Below are positions 39,011-47,321 of a stretch of 52,568 nt of DNA, piece after piece. Within the stretch, counting starts at the first letter, position 1, and each line of letters begins with the position of its first letter. Position numbers and translations under genes: made by a program. The notes beneath the pieces are model-generated. The model saw nothing but the letters and a program-made list of their open reading frames with translations. It searched no databases and was not told the origin of the DNA. Source of the DNA: Vreelandella glaciei (GTDB lineage Bacteria > Pseudomonadota > Gammaproteobacteria > Pseudomonadales > Halomonadaceae); assembly GCF_013415125.1 (NCBI RefSeq), contig NZ_JACCDE010000035.1, forward strand, positions 1-52,568. The letters run 5' to 3'.

Positions 39011-41350
39011 ATGAAACAGCTATTACGTATTTTGCTGGCAGCGGTCGGTATTATTGCCATCGTTGCGGTCGCCGCCGTGGTGTATGTCACCACTTTCCTG
39101 GACCCCGAAGATTTCAAACCTCGTTTAACGGCTGTCGTGGAAGAGCAAACCGGGCTCAATCTTGCGCTGGAAGGTCCCATTGCGTGGTCATTCTATCCTC
39201 GTATCGGTGTGAGTGTAGAACAGGCCCGTGCCTGGTTGCCCGAGCAAGCTGAAGAAAGTGCCGCCTTCGCCGCCATTGATCGTGCCGAAGTCAGCGTAGC
39301 ATTCGGTCCGCTACTGCGTGGAGAAATTGCTGTAGACGGCCTCACGCTGGACGGTATGCGCCTTAATTTAGAGCGCGACGCTCAAGGCGAAGGCAACTGG
39401 GAACCCTTGCTGGAGCGACTCTCCGAGCATAACGACGGCACCGCTGAAACGGTGTTGGCGCCCGCCAGTGCAGGGCCTAATGCTGATGCGGGAAGTCTGG
39501 CAGTGGTGTTGAGCATCGCCAGCGTCGAAGTGAAGAATGCCGATATTCGTTTCCGCGATGCACAAACCGAAGCGCTGTGGCGAATGCAGCAACTCAATAT
39601 TTCAGGCAGTAACGTCAACCCGGTGCGCGCCTTCCCGCTCAAGGCAATGTTTACGCTGACCAAGCATAACCGGCTGGATGCCGAAGTGCTGGAGCGCACC
39701 CCTGACCTGAGCAGCGAGATCAATCTCGAAACCCGCGTGCGGCTTGGCTTGGCAGACGAGCTTTTCGTGCTGGAAAATATGGCGCTAACCACGCGAACGA
39801 CGCAAGGTGCAGGGAGCGAACCACAACAGCTCAGCTTAAAAGCGGCTGAATTGGTCGCCCGCATGGGGGAGCAACAGCTTTCGATCACAGAAGGGGTGCT
39901 TGAAGCAGGCCTGCGCAACGCGGATAACTGGCAAGGTAGCCTGGCGCTGGCACTTGCCTTTGGTCTGGAGAGTGATTGGCAAGCACAAACGGCGCAGTTA
40001 AAAAACCTGCAGCTCACCGGGCCGGATGGCCTAAAAGTTAGTGGCCACCTCAATGTTGAGCAACTGCGCGATGCCCCACGCTATCGCGGTCAGTTAACCG
40101 CGGCCCCGTTTACGCTGCGCCCCTGGCTGACTCGTGCTGGCATTACGCTCACCACAGCGGGCGAGGCCGCACTTAGCGATGTGGCCATGACCAGCCCTAT
40201 TGAAGGGGATGCTGAACAACTCTCTTTGTCTAGCCTCTCGTTGGTGGTCGATGATAGCACCTTTACTGGCGAGCTGACCGCCGCGTTGGATGGCTCGCGC
40301 CTAGCGTTTGATTTAGCCGGTGATCAATTGGATCTGGATCGCTATCTACCCGGTGCCGCTACCGCCGAGCAGGCTAGCCGTAGCCTGCTGCGTAAAGCCT
40401 TTGCTCAGGTTTCCAGCACATTAGTGCCGCAATCGCTTCTTACTCGGCTGTCACTTGAGGGTGATTTAAGCGTCGATAACCTCATCTTGGCAGGATTAAC
40501 GTTCAATAACCCTAGCTTACAACTGCGTGGTGACGACGGTCTTCACCGGCTAACGGCATTTGAGTCGGGCTTCTACGAAGGCGAGCTCAGCGCTACCGGT
40601 CAAGTCGATGCCACGGGCTCTATTCTGGAATGGGCGCTTTCGCCAACCATTAACAGCGTTCAGGTGGCACCGTTGATTGAAGCCATCAGCGAAGGAGAGG
40701 AGCCGTCACCACTGCGCGGTCGCTTTAATTTATCTGGCGGCCTTACGAGTCAAGGCAATAGCCGCGAAGCGCTCATCAGCAACCTTAATGGGGACCTGAC
40801 GGCTCGTCTGAACGATGGGGCTATTTTAAATACCAACATTTCCCAGCAAATGTGTGAACTGGTAGCCCAGTTAGGAGGCGAGGGCACGCTGCGCGAATGG
40901 CACACCGATACCCGCTTTGAGCGTTTCGATGCCACCTTCCAAATCAGCAATGGTTTAGTCGAGAGCGACGATCTACTGATCACTCTGCCCGGCATTGATG
41001 TTCAGGGGGAGGGCGAACTCAATCTTACCAGTATGAATTTTAACACCCAGGCGAATGCCCGCTTAGTAGACACCGCCGACGCGGCTTGTGAGGTGAATCC
41101 CCGCTTGGAGCAACTGCCGCTGCCCGTTCGTTGTGAAGGACATTTAGGCGGTGAGCGCACTGAGTGGTGCCGCTTTGACCGTGAAACATTCCAGGTGGCG
41201 GTAGTCGACCTGCTGCGCAACGAAGCTGGCGAGCGCGTCAATGAAGAGCTGGAGGAGCGTTTAGGCGATACATTGGACCAGTTGGATGAGCGTTTAGGCG
41301 AAGGCGCTGGGAAGGAGCTGCGTGACGGGCTGCGCGGCCTGTTTAACTGA
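39011..41350 (+). CDS. AsmA-family envelope protein
   Basis: A 779-residue AsmA-like protein. An N-terminal membrane helix (LLRILLAAVGIIAIVAVAAV) is followed by the AsmA domain start DPEDFKPRLTAVVEEQTGLN and LEGPIAWSFYPRIGVSVEQA, a long beta-rich periplasmic region, and a C-terminal AsmA_2 part (LRGRFNLSGGLTSQGNSREA; NGDLTARLNDGAILNTNIS). The end is a charged, probably coiled-coil tail with repeats (EERLGDTLDQLDERLGEGAG). Members of this family are linked to phospholipid transport between membranes. It starts immediately after the GNAT stop codon, with AAGGG as ribosome binding site, and ends before a strong terminator. Confidence 0.88.
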   Translation: MKQLLRILLAAVGIIAIVAVAAVVYVTTFLDPEDFKPRLTAVVEEQTGLNLALEGPIAWSFYPRIGVSVEQARAWLPEQAEESAAFAAIDRAEVSVAFGPLLRGEIAVDGLTLDGMRLNLERDAQGEGNWEPLLERLSEHNDGTAETVLAPASAGPNADAGSLAVVLSIASVEVKNADIRFRDAQTEALWRMQQLNISGSNVNPVRAFPLKAMFTLTKHNRLDAEVLERTPDLSSEINLETRVRLGLADELFVLENMALTTRTTQGAGSEPQQLSLKAAELVARMGEQQLSITEGVLEAGLRNADNWQGSLALALAFGLESDWQAQTAQLKNLQLTGPDGLKVSGHLNVEQLRDAPRYRGQLTAAPFTLRPWLTRAGITLTTAGEAALSDVAMTSPIEGDAEQLSLSSLSLVVDDSTFTGELTAALDGSRLAFDLAGDQLDLDRYLPGAATAEQASRSLLRKAFAQVSSTLVPQSLLTRLSLEGDLSVDNLILAGLTFNNPSLQLRGDDGLHRLTAFESGFYEGELSATGQVDATGSILEWALSPTINSVQVAPLIEAISEGEEPSPLRGRFNLSGGLTSQGNSREALISNLNGDLTARLNDGAILNTNISQQMCELVAQLGGEGTLREWHTDTRFERFDATFQISNGLVESDDLLITLPGIDVQGEGELNLTSMNFNTQANARLVDTADAACEVNPRLEQLPLPVRCEGHLGGERTEWCRFDRETFQVAVVDLLRNEAGERVNEELEERLGDTLDQLDERLGEGAGKELRDGLRGLFN

Positions 41351-41387
41351 GCATTCTCACCCCAAGCAAACTGAACCGATAAGTGCT

Positions 41388-41415
41388 GCGCCGGCCTAAC
41401 CGCCGGCGCTTTTTT
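41388..41415 (+). terminator. Intrinsic terminator after the AsmA-family gene
   Basis: GCGCCGGC (41388-41395), loop CTAACC, GCCGGCGC (41402-41409) and TTTTTT (41410-41415): a textbook terminator 38 bases after the stop. Confidence 0.93.
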
Positions 41416-41455
41416 ATTAGCCCCTTTGATCCCCCTTTCTGTTTAAGGAGCGTGC

Positions 41456-42550
41456 ATGGCAGATATGCCCAAACCGCGGCTGGCGGCAGACGAATTTCAA
41501 CAACGCCTACTGGCTTGGTTCGACCGTTACGGCCGTCACGACCTGCCGTGGCAGTCGCCACGCAGCGCCTATCGCGTCTGGGTGTCGGAAATCATGCTGC
41601 AGCAGACCCAGGTCACCACCGTCATTCCTTACTTCGAGCGTTTTATGGCGCGCTTTCCCACCCTGGAGGCACTCGCTACCGCGCCGCAGGATGAAGTGCT
41701 GCACCTCTGGACAGGGCTTGGCTACTACGCCCGTGCGCGCAACTTGCATCAAGCCGCCCAAGTTGCGTTGGCGGAGCATGGTGGCGAATTGCCAACAGAC
41801 AGTATTGACGAATTGGTGGCACTGCCCGGCATTGGCCGTTCCACCGCAGGCGCTATCATTGCGCAAAGTAGAGGGGAGCGGGCTGCCATTCTGGATGGCA
41901 ATGTAAAGCGCTCGCTCACCCGGCTGCATGCACTGCCCGGCTGGCCGGGCAAGCCTACCGTGGAGCGAAAACTGTGGGCGCTGGCCGAGTACTACACGCC
42001 AACAGCGCGGCTGGCGGATTACACCCAGGCGATCATGGATTTTGGCGCCACGCTATGCAAACGCAGCAAGCCAGATTGCCCAAGTTGCCCGTTTAACGAT
42101 GTTTGTTTGGCCTATGCGCGCGGTGAGCCCCAGCGCTACCCGGAATCCAAACCCAAAAAGGCGCTGCCCACACGACAAACGATCATGCTAATGCTGCGTG
42201 ACCCGGAAGGCCGGGTATGGCTGGAAAAGCGCCCTCCTAGCGGTTTATGGGGTGGGCTGTGGGGCCTGCCGCAGTTTGACAAGCATAGCGAGCTCAACGA
42301 TTGGCTGGAAGCTCATGCCGTTAACCCCGCGCGTGAACGTGCGGCGCCCAGTTTTCACCATACGTTCAGCCATTTTCGCCTGGAAATTACCCCGCAACCC
42401 GTGACCTGCGATAGGCTGGGTGGTGTACGCGAAAGTGGCGTATGGTACGACATCAACCATCCGCCCGCGCTGGGCTTGGCAGCCCCGGTTAAAGCGCTGC
42501 TCAGCCAGCTAACGCCATTTACCCTCAATCCCACCCCAGGCCACGCCTAA
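41456..42550 (+). CDS. mutY: A/G-specific adenine DNA glycosylase
   Basis: Removes adenine mispaired with 8-oxoguanine. In 364 residues it shows the catalytic Glu in VSEIMLQQTQVTTVI, the helix-hairpin-helix LPGIGRSTAGAIIAQSRG, the catalytic Asp in AILDGNVKRSLTRL, the iron-sulfur cluster C-x6-C-x2-C-x5-C (CKRSKPDCPSCPFNDVC) and a C-terminal NUDIX-like 8-oxoG recognition domain (WLEKRPPSGLWGGLWGLPQF; HTFSHFRLEI). AAGGAG precedes the ATG. It is followed by yggX after 48 bases, as in many gammaproteobacteria. Confidence 0.96.
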   Translation: MADMPKPRLAADEFQQRLLAWFDRYGRHDLPWQSPRSAYRVWVSEIMLQQTQVTTVIPYFERFMARFPTLEALATAPQDEVLHLWTGLGYYARARNLHQAAQVALAEHGGELPTDSIDELVALPGIGRSTAGAIIAQSRGERAAILDGNVKRSLTRLHALPGWPGKPTVERKLWALAEYYTPTARLADYTQAIMDFGATLCKRSKPDCPSCPFNDVCLAYARGEPQRYPESKPKKALPTRQTIMLMLRDPEGRVWLEKRPPSGLWGGLWGLPQFDKHSELNDWLEAHAVNPARERAAPSFHHTFSHFRLEITPQPVTCDRLGGVRESGVWYDINHPPALGLAAPVKALLSQLTPFTLNPTPGHA

Positions 42551-42598
42551 GCGTTATCTGGGGCTATAAGTAACCAGTCACTTCAAGAGGAGTACGTT

Positions 42599-42874
42599 AT
42601 GAGTAACACGGTTTTTTGCCGCAAGTACCAGAAAGAGCTCGAAGCGCTGCCCTTTCCGCCCTTGCCGGGTAAGCAGGGCCAGGAGATTCAGGCGACCGTT
42701 TCCAAGCCCGCCTGGGAAGCGTGGCAGTCGCTGCAAACGCGTTTGATCAATGAGAAGCACCTCAACATGCTCGACCCTGAATCACGTGCCTACCTTATGG
42801 AACAGATGCAGCGCTTCCTGGACAATCAGGAAACCGATCAGGCCGAAGGGTATGTACCGCCCACTCAGGCATGA
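42599..42874 (+). CDS. yggX: YggX family Fe(II)-trafficking/oxidative damage protein
   Basis: A 91-residue small acidic-basic protein with the near-invariant family text: TVFCRKYQKELEALPFPPLP, GKQGQEIQATVSKPAWEAW, LINEKHLNMLDPESRAYLM. The Cys near the N-terminus (FCRKY) is conserved. It protects iron-sulfur enzymes. AGAGGAG precedes the ATG. Its place after mutY suggests one transcript for oxidative damage control. Confidence 0.95.
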   Translation: MSNTVFCRKYQKELEALPFPPLPGKQGQEIQATVSKPAWEAWQSLQTRLINEKHLNMLDPESRAYLMEQMQRFLDNQETDQAEGYVPPTQA

Positions 42875-42912
42875 CTTTGCAGGTCCGCTATCGCTTCTCT
42901 GCCATGTGAAAA

Positions 42913-42952
42913 GTAGGGCAACTGACTTGTATTGAGTAGGGCCAGGCTTAGA
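42913..42952 (+). pseudogene. tRNA-Thr fragment (relic)
   Basis: The 40 bases from GTAGGGCAACTGACTTG align without gaps to 43339-43378 of the intact tRNA-Thr, from D-arm through anticodon arm to variable loop, with seven mismatches. The anticodon TGT is kept, but the anticodon stem is damaged (TTGAGT in place of ATCAGT) and both the acceptor and T arms are missing. Confidence 0.75.
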
Positions 42953-43044
42953 TGGGAAGACTCCGCAGCGCATGCTTCTCATCGCACCGGTGTAGAGCAG
43001 AACACTCCTAAGCATCCGTCTCGCAAGAAAGTTTCACAAAGGTG

Positions 43045-43073
43045 TTGACGAAAAGCGGCGTTTTTAGTTTAAT
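43045..43073 (+). promoter_or_regulatory. Promoter of the tRNA operon
   Basis: TTGACG (43045-43050), a 17-base spacer and TTTAAT (43068-43073), followed by the GC-containing discriminator ACGCACC, as in stringently controlled stable RNA promoters. The tRNA-Phe begins 17 bases after the -10. Confidence 0.7.
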
Positions 43074-43089
43074 ACGCACCGTTGGCAGC

Positions 43090-43165
43090 GGCCAGATAGC
43101 TCAGTTGGTAGAGCAGGGGATTGAAAATCCCCGTGTCGGCGGTTCGATTCCGTCTCTGGCCACCA
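43090..43165 (+). tRNA. tRNA-Phe (GAA)
   Basis: Cloverleaf with acceptor GGCCAGA/TCTGGCC, D arm GCTC...GAGC, anticodon stem GGGGA/TCCCC with GAA at 43123-43125, T arm GGCGG/CCGTC with loop TTCGATT, and an encoded CCA end at 43163-43165. The anticodon arm is identical to that of Escherichia coli tRNA-Phe. Confidence 0.97.
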
Positions 43166-43171
43166 CACTGC

Positions 43172-43246
43172 TGGGGTATCGCCAAGTGGTAAGGCACCGC
43201 TTTTTGGTAGCGGCATTCCCAGGTTCGAATCCTGGTACCCCAGCCA
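43172..43246 (+). tRNA. tRNA-Gln (TTG)
   Basis: Acceptor TGGGGTA/TACCCCA, anticodon stem CCGCT/AGCGG with TTG at 43204-43206, T loop TTCGAAT and encoded CCA at 43244-43246. It follows tRNA-Phe by six bases. Confidence 0.97.
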
Positions 43247-43318
43247 TTGCCAACAAGATTTCTTGTTGATTGCAAAGCGTAACAGCGAAGCAATCATGTT
43301 CTCAAGAAAACGTGAAGC

Positions 43319-43394
<76 letters not shown>

Positions 43395-43435
43395 CTGAAA
43401 AAGTGGTTAAAAGTTAAGCGTCAGAGAATTAGATT

Positions 43436-43460
43436 AAGCCGTCCGAAAGGGCGGCTTTTT
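43436..43460 (+). terminator. Intrinsic terminator of the tRNA operon
   Basis: AAGCCGTCC (43436-43444), GAAA tetraloop, GGGCGGCTT (43449-43457) with one G-T pair, and a T run to 43460. Confidence 0.92.
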
Positions 43461-43491
43461 CGTACGCGCCTAAAAAGTATCTACACGTAGG

Positions 43492-43527
43492 TTATCCACA
43501 CCTCTGTTTTTATCAGGGTGTGGATAA
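43492..43527. promoter_or_regulatory. Inverted pair of perfect DnaA boxes
   Basis: TTATCCACA (43492-43500) and its complement TGTGGATAA (43519-43527) both match the strict DnaA box. They are part of an 11-bp inverted repeat, TTATCCACACC/GGTGTGGATAA, extended inward by CTG/CAG with one bulged T, and can fold as a hairpin with a TTTTTAT loop. They lie just past the tRNA terminator and about 95 bases beyond the stop of the convergent META gene. Confidence 0.75.
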
Positions 43528-43624
43528 AGGGCTATACCGCGGTGTGTTTCTGTCAGGGTCTGTGTCTTAACAGTCGTGCGGTTTATAGCTTTAATAATAA
43601 CGATTAGATATACCGTTCATTGAT

Positions 43625-44083
43625 TTAATAAAGATGCACCGCTTCAAAGCTAGCCAACGGTTCATTGTTATCACTCGATAGTACAAGCCTTGCGCCCTCC
43701 ACACGCCATGCGGTTGCCTGTTTGAGGGCGGCTAGAAAAGTGCGCTCAGTTTCCATTTGGGGCACCGGGCAGGCCCTTTTAGTGGCGGCGACTTGGTTGA
43801 ACGCGATGTGTTCGTTCTCTACTTGATAGCTGCCCATTAGCGTATTACAGCCGGTGGCACCTGCTAAGCGCGAAGCATCTTGGTGCAGCACCATGTGGGC
43901 TTCTCGAAAGTTCTCTTGGCCGATGATCGGCGCGCCATCAAGCCTCACCAGCTTCCAATACGTATTGATTAACGATTCATCCGGGTGCTCCATTGTCTCG
44001 TGGTTACCAAATGTCGTCGATGAGCAGCCAGCGGCGGCAAAGAGAATACTGATCAATACGTAAAGCCTTAGCTGCCGAATCAA
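43625..44083 (-). CDS. META-domain lipoprotein (HslJ-like)
   Basis: A 152-residue lipoprotein. The signal ends in FAAAGC (lipidated Cys20), followed by a short linker and a META domain: YWKLVRLDGAPIIGQENFRE, HMVLHQDASRLAGATGCNTL, YQVENEHIAFNQVAATKRAC and METERTFLAALKQATAWRVE. The GCN plus ATKRAC cysteine pair is the usual META/HslJ disulfide. Family members are heat-shock-linked or envelope proteins of unknown action. Confidence 0.85.
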   Translation of the reverse strand: MIRQLRLYVLISILFAAAGCSSTTFGNHETMEHPDESLINTYWKLVRLDGAPIIGQENFREAHMVLHQDASRLAGATGCNTLMGSYQVENEHIAFNQVAATKRACPVPQMETERTFLAALKQATAWRVEGARLVLSSDNNEPLASFEAVHLY

Positions 44084-44196
44084 CGCATTACTCCTTATTC
44101 AGGTGGCGGTGTATTTGGGTTTTGCTTGGTTAGGTAGATAGCTTATCGGGCTGTCCACCCTATGAATCATCGATTTCATTTCAGTCGCTGCATGCG

Positions 44197-45222
44197 CTAA
44201 GCACCCCTTCCATTCTCTGTTTGCCATACATCCTGCCACTGCCAACCGTCCTTATGAACGTAGGCCACCAATATTTTCTGGTAGGGTAGTGAGGCTAAAT
44301 AGTCCTGGATCTCGGTGTTCGATGTCTCGACGCCTGGTAAGTCGGCATAGCCCTTAAACGCAGGAATATCAGGGATATGTTGGCTAGGGTGAATGAACGC
44401 ACTGCCAAGCGTATCCAGAAATTGCTCAATTGCTTTTCGTGTGATCAATAACTGCTCACGCGAAGTGGGGTCTAGGCTGGCGCTGGCAAAGCAGGCAATG
44501 GCAATGGCTTGGTATAAGCGTGCTATGGCTAGCGAAAGCGCTTTGCTACTGGTCTCGCTGTGATAATAGTGCAGGATTGGATAGGCTAAATGTTGCTGGC
44601 CTAAGGTACTGATGGACTGTTGTAACGGCTGGAGTTGGCTAACTAATGTTGCAAATTTTCCGTCGCCGCTTGTAGACGCAAGTATTTGCTGTGGATTTTC
44701 GCCCAGTGCGCTGATGGTCAGGGACGTTTGGCGTTTTTGAATAACATGGGTGATGATATTCAAAATATAAGTAATCGATAGCGTAAAAAGGAAAAAGCCG
44801 TTAGCTGCAGCCAAAACAGGTGGAAGACGCCAATTATCATTACCGGCAACAAAGTCACCATAGCCCAACGTTGTGAGGGTGTAGCCCGTATAGTAAGCGC
44901 GCTCAACTAAGCTAGCGGTAGCGTTTGAAGAAGACAGCACCACGGCCTGCGGTGAACTACAAAACAGTAAACACCAACCCAGCCAAGCGACTAGAAACCA
45001 TGTCAGCAGTAGTGCCATTGTTATCCATGGGCCCGTAGAGGACAACATGGTATGGCTTTTTCGCCGACGATGAATACCTAGTAGCATAAACCATAGCCCA
45101 CTGACCAACCGGTTAGTCAGTGGGCCTGAACTGGATACCGATAAAGTGGTGCGAATCGCGTCGTAAACCACCAGCAAAATAAGTAAGGTGCCTATAACCC
45201 CCATTAACGTGCTTCCAATCAC
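44197..45222 (-). CDS. Two-helix-pore ion channel, potassium-channel-like
   Basis: A 341-residue membrane protein with a potassium selectivity filter, TGYTLTTLGYGDFVAG (about residue 115). The first helix is MGVIGTLLILLVVYDAI; further helices flank the pore (WITMALLLTWFLVAWLGWCL; GFFLFTLSITYILNIITHVI). A soluble C-terminal half of about 175 residues contains a helix-rich region that I do not recognise; no RCK/TrkA-N nucleotide motif is visible. AGGAG and spacing favour GTG at 45222 over the TTG two codons earlier. It ends the minus-strand ion-transport group. Confidence 0.82.
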   Translation of the reverse strand: MIGSTLMGVIGTLLILLVVYDAIRTTLSVSSSGPLTNRLVSGLWFMLLGIHRRRKSHTMLSSTGPWITMALLLTWFLVAWLGWCLLFCSSPQAVVLSSSNATASLVERAYYTGYTLTTLGYGDFVAGNDNWRLPPVLAAANGFFLFTLSITYILNIITHVIQKRQTSLTISALGENPQQILASTSGDGKFATLVSQLQPLQQSISTLGQQHLAYPILHYYHSETSSKALSLAIARLYQAIAIACFASASLDPTSREQLLITRKAIEQFLDTLGSAFIHPSQHIPDIPAFKGYADLPGVETSNTEIQDYLASLPYQKILVAYVHKDGWQWQDVWQTENGRGA

Positions 45223-45266
45223 TACCAATGCTCCTTTGATATAAATGTGCCACTACCTTGCGGCGG

Positions 45267-46301
45267 CTAGTTCACCATTAATGTCGCTATTCCCGCCAAG
45301 TAGAGGCCGATAATGACCAGGCTTTCAAAGCCGATACGGCCAGGCCCCTGCTCTTGGCGATGCAGCAGGCCCAGCATTAATACGCCTGTCATTAACACCG
45401 CGAGAGCAACCCATAACATTACCTGATCGGGAATGACGTGATAAATTGAGCCGCCGCGATAAGCCACATCTGACGCGGCGGCAAACAGGGTATCAAACGC
45501 ATTACCGCCAATAATGCCTGCCACCGCGAGGGTTAGCGCCCCACGGCGCACCGCCGCAACCGTTGTTACTAGCTCAGGTAATGATGTCACTATTGAGGTC
45601 AGCAGAACGCCGACAGCCGCTTGGCTAAGGCCGGTTTCTGCCGCAATCACCGTAGCGCTTCGTTCCAGTAGCCAGCCGGTGATGCCGATCGTAAGCGCAA
45701 GACCTACAAACAGCAGCCATAAACGCACCAGCGTTAGCTTTCCGGGCGACTCATCGGGCTGGTCTTCACGCGTTTCACGCGTACGAGTCGGGGACCACAT
45801 CGGGCGGGTTTGGGCATTTTTAACCAGCTTTAGCCCAAACAGGTAAGCAATAAATAACAGCGGTGTGATGGGGTGTACTTGCCAGAAAGTCCATTCGGGC
45901 GTAAAGCGACCTAACAGCAACAGACTGAGTAAGCACAGCAGTAGGGCGCCTTGAATCAGGTTGCCAAGGGAGGCAGCGGCGTGTTCGAGATTAGCGCGCC
46001 GATATACCATGTCAGCGATCGTTAAAAATAGCGTTTGAACAGCGATACCACCCAGCGCATTACTCATTGCCAGTTCAGGTTTATCGGTCCAGGCGGAAGA
46101 AACCGACACCACAATGCCTGATAGTGAGGTAGCCATCCCAAGTAAGACAGCACCAGCTATCGCCTCACCTAACCCGGTGCGGTCAGCTAGGTCGTCAACA
46201 ATTCGTGCCAGCCGAGTACCAATGATGCCAATAACGACTGCGCAAACGCTGAACAGTGCAAAAGCGACGGTTAGCGACATATCACTAAGTAATGTGAGCA
46301 T
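45267..46301 (-). CDS. Na/Ca-exchanger-superfamily antiporter
   Basis: A 344-residue membrane protein with two inverted halves of about five helices, as in CaCA antiporters. The alpha-1 repeat reads GMATSLSGIVVSVSSAWTDK and SNALGGIAVQTLFL; alpha-2 reads TSIVTSLPELVTTVAAVRRG and GGNAFDTLFAAASD. The alpha-1 repeat lacks the usual acidic P-E residue of calcium exchangers (ATSLSGI in place of ATSLPEL), while alpha-2 keeps it, so ion selectivity may differ. A charged loop links the halves (TRTRETREDQPDESPGK). Confidence 0.82.
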   Translation of the reverse strand: MLTLLSDMSLTVAFALFSVCAVVIGIIGTRLARIVDDLADRTGLGEAIAGAVLLGMATSLSGIVVSVSSAWTDKPELAMSNALGGIAVQTLFLTIADMVYRRANLEHAAASLGNLIQGALLLCLLSLLLLGRFTPEWTFWQVHPITPLLFIAYLFGLKLVKNAQTRPMWSPTRTRETREDQPDESPGKLTLVRLWLLFVGLALTIGITGWLLERSATVIAAETGLSQAAVGVLLTSIVTSLPELVTTVAAVRRGALTLAVAGIIGGNAFDTLFAAASDVAYRGGSIYHVIPDQVMLWVALAVLMTGVLMLGLLHRQEQGPGRIGFESLVIIGLYLAGIATLMVN

Positions 46302-46376
46302 AAATGAACCCGGTCAGGGTATCTCGTCTCGGGAGTTCGATAATGGTGAAAAGCTTTACAATATCGGCGATTTGAT

Positions 46377-47321
46377 TCAGTTTTCACTGGGCCAAGCCGT
46401 CACCACTACCTCATAAATACGCCAATCGTAATGGTTTAAAAACTGAGCAGCGTCGCGTAAGTGTTGAGCCAAATTCTCATCGCTATGGGGCACCACAAAC
46501 GCTTCGCCGCTAAAGATGTGCCCTTCCTCACGTAAGCGCACGGCGGCACTGGCGACCCACCCCATGGCACATAATTGCTCTTCCAGCTCTTCAGCAAGGT
46601 GTTCCGGTTCAGTTTTAGAAGTAAAACGGGGTCTTCGGTCGAGAAGGTCACCCACCGCCTCCTTCACATTAGTCACGCCATCCTTGGTGACATCAAGCGC
46701 GATAAGCGCACCTGCCAACGCATCCGCCCACCATAGGCCAGCGCCAACGCCGACGATTCCTGCGATAGCGGCAAGCCCCGTCATCCAATCCGCCTTACTC
46801 ATCTTGCCATCCACAAACACCGTTTTTTCATGCACTTTTTTAGCGGCTTTCATCTGTAAATGGCCGATGATGACCGGTGGGATGACGCTATAAATCAGCG
46901 CACCAATCATTAACCACCCCATCCAGAAAGTAGTGCCGAAGAACTCGACGGCGCCAATGCTGGGGTGCTCCATTTTGGCGAGCTTCAGCAGCGAATCAAG
47001 CAGCAGGATACTGCCGAGTAGCGCCAACGCCGTGGCTGCACAGAGAAAAGCGATACTGGTAGCTCGCTGATAGCCATAGGGAAAGACTTCATTAGGCGCT
47101 CGGTTGCGATAACGCATGGCGACCAGAAAAGCGATAGGAGGAATTAAAGAGAGCATGTCTTCAAACCAAGCTACTCGCATGGCCTGACTACTGCCTAGCA
47201 CTAAAGCCAGTACGCCGACGATGGAAATGCGAAACCCCAGGTTCCACCATTCAAGCCGCACGAGGTAATCAAGGTCTTTCTGTTTATCAGGGGGCAGTTG
47301 ATACGCTTGCCTTACTTTCAT
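46377..47321 (-). CDS. CDF-family cation diffusion facilitator-like protein
   Basis: A 314-residue protein with about six membrane helices and a C-terminal cytoplasmic domain (PEHLAEELEEQLCAMGWVAS, HIFSGEAFVVPHSDENLAQH). The layout WWNLGFRISIVGVLALVLGS and DWMTGLAAIAGIVGVGAGLW-WADALAGALIAL is that of Cation_efflux proteins. The intramembrane HxxxD/DxxxD metal site of zinc CDFs is not clearly present: helix 2 reads WFEDMLSLIP and helix 5 KMSKADWMTG. Its substrate may therefore not be zinc. It overlaps the upstream binding-lipoprotein gene by four bases. Confidence 0.8.
   Translation of the reverse strand: MKVRQAYQLPPDKQKDLDYLVRLEWWNLGFRISIVGVLALVLGSSQAMRVAWFEDMLSLIPPIAFLVAMRYRNRAPNEVFPYGYQRATSIAFLCAATALALLGSILLLDSLLKLAKMEHPSIGAVEFFGTTFWMGWLMIGALIYSVIPPVIIGHLQMKAAKKVHEKTVFVDGKMSKADWMTGLAAIAGIVGVGAGLWWADALAGALIALDVTKDGVTNVKEAVGDLLDRRPRFTSKTEPEHLAEELEEQLCAMGWVASAAVRLREEGHIFSGEAFVVPHSDENLAQHLRDAAQFLNHYDWRIYEVVVTAWPSEN

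Noticed and set aside
39382..40053. 223-codon antisense ORF within the AsmA-family gene
   Set aside because: Ser/Arg-rich shadow translation of a long GC-rich gene on the opposite strand.
42980..43010. Second possible tRNA D-arm fragment (GTGTAGAGCAG)
   Set aside because: The match is only about ten bases and lacks any flanking arm, within chance expectation.
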